From an uncultured Armatimonadota bacterium (GTDB lineage Bacteria; Armatimonadota; Fimbriimonadia; Fimbriimonadales; Fimbriimonadaceae), in contig CAIYMO010000049.1 in NCBI GenBank assembly GCA_903927345.1, positions 62,001 through 126,000 on the forward strand: a stretch of DNA of 64,000 nucleotides, in the 5' to 3' direction. The stretch's first letter is position 1; every line of letters starts with the position of its first letter. A program made the translations under genes and the position numbers. This document shows positions 59,074 through 64,000 of this stretch, in pieces. The notes beneath the pieces were generated by a model. That model saw only the letters and a list, made by a program, of their open reading frames with translations, made no database searches and was not told the origin of the DNA.

Positions 59074-59232
59074 TTAGCGCTCGGAAGGAGCCATTTGGTC
59101 TGATTCGTTCATGAGGTTTCGAAAAAGGTTCTTGAGGTCGAAGGCATAGGGCAGCTCGGATTCGCCGAGCTCTCGGAAGCCGCCTTCGACGACGGTGAGC
59201 TTCACGGGTTGGTTGATGGGTTGTGCGTTCAT
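59074..59232 (-). CDS. Undescribed 52-residue protein between fliQ and fliR
   Basis: ATG 59232 overlaps the fliQ stop as ATGA, and the frame runs 52 codons to TAA 59076-59074. The peptide is soluble: MNAQPINQPVKLTVVEGG, then FRELGESELPYAFDLKNLF and an acidic-polar end. Codon choice matches neighbouring genes (TTC, CTC, GAA, CGA). The region would otherwise be a gap of 163 nt in an operon with 3-29 nt gaps. I know no family for it. A helix such as PYAFDLKNLFRNLMNESD could bind an export component. It is probably a real small gene. Confidence 0.7.
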   Translation of the reverse strand: MNAQPINQPVKLTVVEGGFRELGESELPYAFDLKNLFRNLMNESDQMAPSER

Positions 59233-59501
59233 TGCCATCCGATGTTTGCGGCGCGTTGGAAGCAGATGTGGACGAACTGGACGAGGGTTGTCAGCATCCA
59301 GTTACCCATGAATGCAGTCGCGACTCCAACTCCGAGGAGCTTTGGCACGAAAGCGAGGGTTGCTTCTTGAATCTGGGTCACCGCCTGGAAGACGGAGACG
59401 ATAAGGCCGAGAAAGAGGGCGGTCGCAAGCACGGGGAGCGAAACCAGGAGTCCGGTTTGGAGTCCGAGTCTTGCGGTGTCGAGGGCGAGGGTTTGGTTCA
59501 T
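59229..59501 (-). CDS. fliQ: Flagellar export gate protein FliQ
   Basis: The 90-residue protein has two membrane helices: LGLQTGLLVSLPVLATALFLGLIVSVFQAVTQIQEATLAFVPKLLGV fits FliQ closely. Four copies surround the FliP-FliR gate. It lies 29 nt after fliP. Confidence 0.95.
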   Translation of the reverse strand: MNQTLALDTARLGLQTGLLVSLPVLATALFLGLIVSVFQAVTQIQEATLAFVPKLLGVGVATAFMGNWMLTTLVQFVHICFQRAANIGWQ

Positions 59502-59530
59502 GAGTAAGTCTTGTGTCCGGATTCTGGTGG

Positions 59531-60313
59531 TTATCGATAGCCAGCTAATATCGCGGAGACGAGGGTTCCCCAGCCGTCGGCAAGTACGAAGACAAGCAGC
59601 TTGGCGGGGAGAGAGACAATTGAAGGCGGGAGCATCATCATTCCCATGCTCATGAGGCCACTGGCCACGACGAGGTCGATGATGAGGAACGGAATGAAGA
59701 TGTAGAAGCCAACGATGAAGGCCGTTTTGAGTTCAGAGATCACGAAGGCAGGCACGAGGGAGGTGATTGAGACATCCTTCTTCGTGGCTGGCTTTTCCTT
59801 GCGGAGGTCCAAGAAGAGCTTGAGGTCCTTCTCGTAGGTGTTCTTCAACATGAAGTCGCGGACTGGGCCAGTGGCTCGTTTGATCAGCTCTTCCTGAGAC
59901 ATCCTCACGCCTCCCTTTTGGGATTGGCTAGCAAAGTAGGGCTGGATGGCGTCGTTGTTCACTTTCGACCAGGTAGGCCCCATGACGTAGAAGGTGAGGA
60001 AGAGGGAGAGGCCGATGACCACCTGGTTTGGTGGAATCGTTGGGGTGCCAAGTGCGGTTCGGATAAAGCTAAAGATGATGACGATGCGGGTGAACGCCGT
60101 CGTGAGGATCATCAGCGCAGGAGCCAATGAAAGGACCGTGAGCATCGCCAGAATCTGGAGCGATGTTGCAACTTCGGTCGGATTTCCGTTTGGGTTAATT
60201 TTCCCTGCAGACTGAGGTGCGCCGATGCCGATACTAATAGAGGGAATCCCTGCTTGTGCGGATGCGATCCCCACGAGACCAAGTACGAGCAAGATCCAAA
60301 GAAGCTTTTTCAT
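59531..60313 (-). CDS. fliP: Flagellar export gate protein FliP
   Basis: The 260-residue protein has a cleavable signal-like N-terminus and the FliP core: LSLAPALMILTTAFTRIVIIFSFIRTALGTPTIPPNQVVIGLSLFLT, then IPFLIIDLVVASGLMSMGMMMLPPSIVSLPAKLLVFVLADGW. Five copies form the gate. It lies 2 nt after fliO. Confidence 0.97.
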   Translation of the reverse strand: MKKLLWILLVLGLVGIASAQAGIPSISIGIGAPQSAGKINPNGNPTEVATSLQILAMLTVLSLAPALMILTTAFTRIVIIFSFIRTALGTPTIPPNQVVIGLSLFLTFYVMGPTWSKVNNDAIQPYFASQSQKGGVRMSQEELIKRATGPVRDFMLKNTYEKDLKLFLDLRKEKPATKKDVSITSLVPAFVISELKTAFIVGFYIFIPFLIIDLVVASGLMSMGMMMLPPSIVSLPAKLLVFVLADGWGTLVSAILAGYR

Positions 60314-60315
60314 GG

Positions 60316-60849
60316 TTATCTCATCAATTGATTAAGTCGTTGAAGCGCAATTGCTGCTTCGTTTTCTTCGGCTACTTGGATTGCAGCGCGCATCTGGTCC
60401 ACGGAAGGAGGAGTTGGGAAATCGCGTACAGGTGCGGCTTCGACCATTTCCATGAAAGTTGGGCCTGGATCGTTTTTGGGGGCTTCGCCCAGATCAGCAA
60501 GCGTCGTAATCGTTGTCGGGGTCGAGCCAAGGAGTAGGGTTCTTCCCTTCACCGTTACCAGGTGGATCGATCCACCGGCGAAGGACGCAGACTCTTCGAC
60601 CTTGATTGCCGAGTTGAGTCCCGTTGAAAGCTTGGAGCCGTACTTCGCCATCATCTTGGGCAAGAACAGCTTCATCAGCACCATCACTACGATCACCGCA
60701 AGAACCATCTGCAGGAGTCCGCCGCCTGAGCTGGTGCTTGGCGTGAACTGGGAGGCAGAGTCTCCTTTGGTGCCCAGCATGCCGTCTTGAGCCGCACAGT
60801 AGGCGGTTGCGAGGGCAAAGCTGAGGGTGGTTACGAATCGAAGCATCAA
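60316..60849 (-). CDS. fliO: FliO-like flagellar biosynthesis protein
   Basis: The 177-residue protein has a signal peptide, one membrane helix (LLQMVLAVIVVMVLMKLFLP) and a small cytoplasmic beta domain with IKVEESASFAGGSIHLVTVKGRTLLLGSTP, the FliO pattern. A C-terminal helical tail follows. FliO assists FliP assembly. The sequence family is weakly conserved; position before fliP makes the call firm. Confidence 0.88.
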   Translation of the reverse strand: MMLRFVTTLSFALATAYCAAQDGMLGTKGDSASQFTPSTSSGGGLLQMVLAVIVVMVLMKLFLPKMMAKYGSKLSTGLNSAIKVEESASFAGGSIHLVTVKGRTLLLGSTPTTITTLADLGEAPKNDPGPTFMEMVEAAPVRDFPTPPSVDQMRAAIQVAEENEAAIALQRLNQLMR

Positions 60850-60855
60850 ATCCTC

Positions 60856-61770
60856 TTAGGCAGCGTCCATGCGGAATCGCTCAGCAGGGTTCAAGATTTC
60901 TGTGATACGAACTCCGAAGTTGTCTTCGATGACGACGACTTCTCCCTTGGCGACGAGACGGCCGTTAACCATCACGTCGACTGGTTCGCCAGCGGCTTTG
61001 TCGACTTCAACGATTGAGCCGGTGCCCAGATCGAGAACGTCTCGGACAACCATCTTGACTCGACCGAGTTCGACGGAGATTTCGAGGGGAACGTCGAGAA
61101 GGACGTCCATAGAAGAATCGTGTTCGAAGGTTGGCTTGGAAGCTCCGCCAATCGACATACCCGCACCGAGTTGCATCGCGGGGATACCAGGAACGGAACC
61201 TGGAATTTCATCGTCGGCGTCATCGCTGACTCCAACGATCAACTTTGCAGTGTCATCGTCCATGAGCCAGATGATCACTCCGGTTTCTTCACCGATCTGC
61301 ATCGCGATGTTGCAGCGGAGGACTGAAGGAGCATGCGCCAGGTTATCGGCGAGCTGGATCATTTGGTAGCGGATGCTCATTCCCGTCGCAACGACGGTAT
61401 CGAGGAGTGCGTTACCAAGTCCCAGACAGAGACCTTGGACGATCGACTCAGCGAATGGCCGAACCTCAGCCATCACGTCGTCTTCCACGTCATCCCACGA
61501 CATTCCGGTGACGACTCGTGCAATCTCCAGAACGGTTTCAGGGCGAATCAGAATCATCTGCATCGCTTCTGGGTTATTTGCCATTGCGAACTGAATCGCA
61601 AGGATATTGCCCGAAAGCTCTGCTGAAACTTCTGACACGTTAGCCCGCATCGCGATGGGCGATGAGAACTTCGCCGGGACCGGCGAGTTCGAGCTGACTG
61701 TTGTGCCGACGGTTTCCCAGATCGACGGTAGCAGCTCGCTAAATTGTTGGATGAGTTGTAACTGAGTCAT
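60856..61770 (-). CDS. fliY: Flagellar switch protein FliN/FliY
   Basis: From ATG 61770 the protein has 304 residues, far longer than E. coli FliN (137). The N-terminal two thirds resemble the CheC/FliY phosphatase-like domain (LAIQFAMANNPEAMQMI, DDVMAEVRPFAESIVQGLCLGLGNALLDTV), and the last 80 residues are the SpoA surface domain (LLDVPLEISVELGRVKMVVRDVLDLGTGSIVEVD). It forms the C-ring with FliM. Whether it dephosphorylates CheY depends on an E..N pair; ESIVQG and ALLD positions leave this open. The in-frame codons back to 61821 overlap fliM. Confidence 0.9.
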   Translation of the reverse strand: MTQLQLIQQFSELLPSIWETVGTTVSSNSPVPAKFSSPIAMRANVSEVSAELSGNILAIQFAMANNPEAMQMILIRPETVLEIARVVTGMSWDDVEDDVMAEVRPFAESIVQGLCLGLGNALLDTVVATGMSIRYQMIQLADNLAHAPSVLRCNIAMQIGEETGVIIWLMDDDTAKLIVGVSDDADDEIPGSVPGIPAMQLGAGMSIGGASKPTFEHDSSMDVLLDVPLEISVELGRVKMVVRDVLDLGTGSIVEVDKAAGEPVDVMVNGRLVAKGEVVVIEDNFGVRITEILNPAERFRMDAA

Positions 61771-61774
61771 GTTC

Positions 61775-62800
61775 TTACTGCAGGATGGGTTCGGTAATTG
61801 AAAAAACGTAGCGCTTGCCATTCATCATCGGTCGCCCTTTGAATTTCGGCACGTTTGCCACCATAAAAGTGAGGTCTTTTTCTGTCATCTGATCTAGCTT
61901 GATGACGTCGCCAACTTTGACTTCGAGGAATTCTTCAAACGGCACAACGGCCTTTCCGAGAAGGACTTGGCAAGGAACTTCGGTTGAAGTGACCTGATTG
62001 GAAACAAGTCGTCGGATTGCTGGGCTCTGGCGCTTACCGCTGGAAGCAAACCACTTTTGAGCGCTGAGCTTAATCGTGATCGGCTTGAGAACGAGGTAGG
62101 GGACGCAGATGCTCATCGCAGTTCGCATCTCGCCGATTTTAACTTCGAAGAGGATGACGAGTACGATGTCGTTTGGCGGGGCGACGCTGACGAACTGGCT
62201 CGAGGTTTCGAGACCGTCCACGCTTGGCGAAACGACAACGACGCCTTCCCAAGACTGCTTGAGAGCACCGAGCATTCGGTCAAGGATCGAGCGAACGAGA
62301 GGCTTTTCGATATCGGTAAGGACGCTGCGCTCCATTGGGCGACCAGGGCCACCCAACATCTTGTCCACCAGGGCGAACATCAGTCCCATTTCCATCTCAA
62401 CGACGATTTGGCCGTTGAGCGGAGGAAGCGAGACGATTCCGAAGACCGATGCACTGATTGATCGAAGGTATTCGTCGTAGGGAATCTGCTCCATCGAGAT
62501 CATCTCGATGTTGATTTGGGAGCGAGTTTGTGCAGAAAGTGCGGATCCGGCTGCTCGAGCAAAGGTCTCGTGAAGCATCGAAAGCGTTCGAAGTTGATCC
62601 TTCGAAAGCTTATCTGGGCGACGGAAGTCGTAAACCTCGTAGGAGTAGTTTTGAGTCTTAGGAGCACGAGAGCCGCTACTCTTGGGACGAGGTGCAGCGC
62701 CACCACCCATAGGTGCAGGACCGCTTGGTCCGCCGCCTGAGTCGGCGCCAAGTGTGCTCAAAAGAGCTTCTATTTCGGCTTGTGATAGGATGTCTGACAA
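61775..62800 (-). CDS. fliM: Flagellar motor switch protein FliM
   Basis: The 341-residue protein begins with the CheY-binding peptide (SDILSQAEIEALLSTL), has a glycine/proline linker, the CheC-like middle domain with LSVFGIVSLPPLNGQIVVEMEMG-type sequence and a C-terminal SpoA domain. The start is TTG 62800, preceded by GAGGAAA about 8 nt upstream. It heads fliM / fliN / fliO / fliP / fliQ / small ORF / fliR / flhB. Confidence 0.96.
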   Translation of the reverse strand: MSDILSQAEIEALLSTLGADSGGGPSGPAPMGGGAAPRPKSSGSRAPKTQNYSYEVYDFRRPDKLSKDQLRTLSMLHETFARAAGSALSAQTRSQINIEMISMEQIPYDEYLRSISASVFGIVSLPPLNGQIVVEMEMGLMFALVDKMLGGPGRPMERSVLTDIEKPLVRSILDRMLGALKQSWEGVVVVSPSVDGLETSSQFVSVAPPNDIVLVILFEVKIGEMRTAMSICVPYLVLKPITIKLSAQKWFASSGKRQSPAIRRLVSNQVTSTEVPCQVLLGKAVVPFEEFLEVKVGDVIKLDQMTEKDLTFMVANVPKFKGRPMMNGKRYVFSITEPILQ

Positions 62801-62864
62801 CTGCGTTTCCTCAAAAGGTCTACAAATCAGTTCGGCAGAATCCAGAAGTTCTTAAGGGGAAACA

Positions 62865-62898
62865 GCAAAAAACCTAGAAACTTGCTCTAGGTTTTTGC
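62865..62898 (-). terminator. Intrinsic terminator between fliL and fliM
   Basis: On the minus strand AAACCTAG, a loop, CTAGG and TTTTTT. It would stop the fliL message before fliM, so fliM needs its own promoter. Confidence 0.7.
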
Positions 62899-62919
62899 CC
62901 CCACTCTCTCCCACGGCAA

Positions 62920-63543
62920 TTACTGTGTTGCAAATGCTTTGAAGAAAACTTTTAGGATCGGGCCCTTGGCGGAATCCCAGCCTTCTGGGATCTCTTCTTC
63001 TTCTTCGGGCTCTTCGTCATGCGACTTCTTCTTTTTTGAATGGGTGTCCTCTTCCTCGTCGGACTTCTTCTTTTTCTTCTTGTCCTTCTCGTCTGGTTCT
63101 TCCTCTTCTTCTTTATGCTCGGTATCGGCGAAGATCTTGTTCAGCTTGGCGGCAATTCGCTTCTTGATCACCTTTAGGTGCGCTTCAGTAAGCGTATCGT
63201 CCTTCTTCGTCGTCTTGATGACAGAGATGACCGCATCTGCAACTTCTGCGGCGTGAGCATCGAATGATGCTGCTGCGAAGCCTTCTTTGGGCAAGAACCC
63301 TACTTTGAACCGTGCATAGGTCAAGCCATCCGCAAGGTTGACCGTGAATTCATCCTTCATCTCAATTTCGGCTTTTGCCAATTTGATCTCAGGTTCCTTC
63401 TTCTTTACTTTGCCCTTTCCTTTCATCATGAAGAAGCCGCCTCCCCCAAGGACGAGCACCAAGGCTAGGATAATTGGTAACTTCCCGCCTTTCTTCTTTC
63501 CGCCCTCTGCGCCTTCATCTTTCTTTTCTGCTTTCGCCGACAT
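62920..63543 (-). CDS. fliL: FliL with a charged insertion
   Basis: The 207-residue protein has a lysine-rich cytoplasmic start, one membrane helix (LPIILALVLVLGGGGFF) and the periplasmic SPFH-like FliL domain (EFTVNLADGLTYARFKVGFL). Residues 141-189 are an unusual Glu/Lys/Asp-rich tract (EEEEEPDEKDKKKKKK and similar) inserted before the last strand GPILKVFFKAFATQ. FliL surrounds the stator units and supports torque. GGAGAGGG is the ribosome binding site. A terminator separates it from fliM. Confidence 0.9.
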   Translation of the reverse strand: MSAKAEKKDEGAEGGKKKGGKLPIILALVLVLGGGGFFMMKGKGKVKKKEPEIKLAKAEIEMKDEFTVNLADGLTYARFKVGFLPKEGFAAASFDAHAAEVADAVISVIKTTKKDDTLTEAHLKVIKKRIAAKLNKIFADTEHKEEEEEPDEKDKKKKKKSDEEEDTHSKKKKSHDEEPEEEEEIPEGWDSAKGPILKVFFKAFATQ

Positions 63544-63591
63544 AATCCCTCTCCGTGCCTAGTAGGTTCCACAGCAGGTAAAGGTGCCGAC

Positions 63592-64000
63592 CTAGTGATT
63601 TTGCGAGAGTTGCTTTTCGAAGCGATGGACGGTTCCATCCTCGGGGTCCTCAAATATTCCAACAAACACGAATCCATTTTTTTCAAGGACTCTCTGAGAT
63701 GCTGGAGCGATTGGCAAGGTGTTGGCTCGGACGACGGTCGCGCCCTTTGAGGCTGCGTACTCGCAAAGCCAGGCGGTGATTTGAGTGGCGACGCCTTGAC
63801 CTTCTGCTAGCGGGGCAACTCCGTATCCGATTTCCGTCCAACCTTCGGTCGGAGGGTCTTTGAATGCTCCTGAGCCAAGAATCTGATCGTCGCGAATTGC
63901 GAGAAAGCCAATCCACTCTGGTTGTCCTGCGTACTTCTCAACGATGTCTTTTAGAAACTCTTCAGGGAGAAGCGCACCCTCAAGGGTTGTCAGCTGGCTT
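63592..64000 (-). CDS. GNAT-family N-acetyltransferase (N-terminus outside window)
   Basis: The frame is open from the window edge to TAG 63594-63592, giving 136 residues. The acetyl-CoA-binding motif A is visible as EIGYGVAPLAEGQGVATQITAWLCEYA (pattern V.p..rgqGig), followed by PIAPASQRVLEKNGFVFVG, the motif B end. Upstream residues (IGFLAIRDDQILGSGAF) form the expected strands. The family acetylates small amines or protein N-termini; the substrate is unknown. The start lies beyond 64000. It lies just upstream of fliL and may or may not share its promoter. Confidence 0.85.
   Translation of the reverse strand, partial: SQLTTLEGALLPEEFLKDIVEKYAGQPEWIGFLAIRDDQILGSGAFKDPPTEGWTEIGYGVAPLAEGQGVATQITAWLCEYAASKGATVVRANTLPIAPASQRVLEKNGFVFVGIFEDPEDGTVHRFEKQLSQNH

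Noticed and set aside
61771-61821. N-terminal extension of FliN/FliY
   Set aside because: It overlaps the end of fliM. ATG 61770 lies just after the fliM stop and fits the operon spacing.
1-64000. tRNA, rRNA, CRISPR or transposon
   Set aside because: I looked for cloverleaf-like regions, regular direct repeats with spacers, and transposase motifs, and saw none.

Overview
The window looks like a chromosomal segment of a diderm bacterium of moderate GC content (about 55 % by eye). I infer a member of the Armatimonadota, probably the Fimbriimonadia. The inference rests on LPS-transport genes (lptD, lptF), a complete flagellar export cluster, a Lon/Hsp20 pair and several families I associate with that phylum. 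No 16S rRNA or other decisive marker lies in the window, so the taxonomy is unproven. I see no tRNA, rRNA, CRISPR array, prophage or insertion sequence.

Layout. 1-7.4 kb: the end of asd, a TolB-like lipoprotein, an fba / small ORF / nitrilase cluster, a VanZ-like protein and a large putative carbohydrate-active enzyme. 7.4-14.4 kb: thirteen ribosomal protein genes on the minus strand, rplC to rplE, without rpsJ at the head and without the usual spc genes after rplE. 14.4-21.0 kb: small stress-type and hypothetical genes, a di-heme protein and a DUF433/DUF5615 toxin-antitoxin pair whose toxin is cut by an in-frame stop. 21.0-22.4 kb: rplJ-rplL behind an L10-type leader. 22.4-28.5 kb: an Lnt-like acyltransferase, membrane proteins, a lactonase and an esterase, separated by palindromic intergenic repeats. 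28.7-33.4 kb: a tight plsY / zinc-ribbon / lptF / lptD envelope operon. 33.5-43.9 kb: a TIGR03790 protein, a mannose-1-phosphate guanylyltransferase, a GH20-like enzyme, ppk-ppx, an HD protein and mgtE. 43.9-49.7 kb: lon, hsp20, an MFS carrier, a glycosyltransferase and a fasciclin protein. 49.8-56.4 kb: an RND efflux operon headed by an AbrB-type regulator. 56.5-57.2 kb: rplU-rpmA. 57.2-63.5 kb: flhB, fliR, an undescribed small ORF, fliQ, fliP, fliO, fliN/Y, fliM and fliL. The right edge cuts a GNAT acetyltransferase.

Expression signals. Genes at the front of transcription units fall into two classes. Ribosomal protein genes and many operon genes have a Shine-Dalgarno sequence, and three sigma70-type promoters with 18-bp spacers precede rplC, rplU and the efflux operon. 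About fifteen other first genes have a TANNNT-like -10 box only 5-7 nt before the start codon and no Shine-Dalgarno, the pattern of leaderless mRNAs. This rule also decides several start codons. Ribosomal protein genes favour the arginine codon CGA, which most bacteria avoid in highly expressed genes.

The observations I would check first are the widespread leaderless starts, the 52-residue ORF translationally coupled between fliQ and fliR, the RND pump with about four extra membrane helices, and the interrupted DUF5615 toxin.
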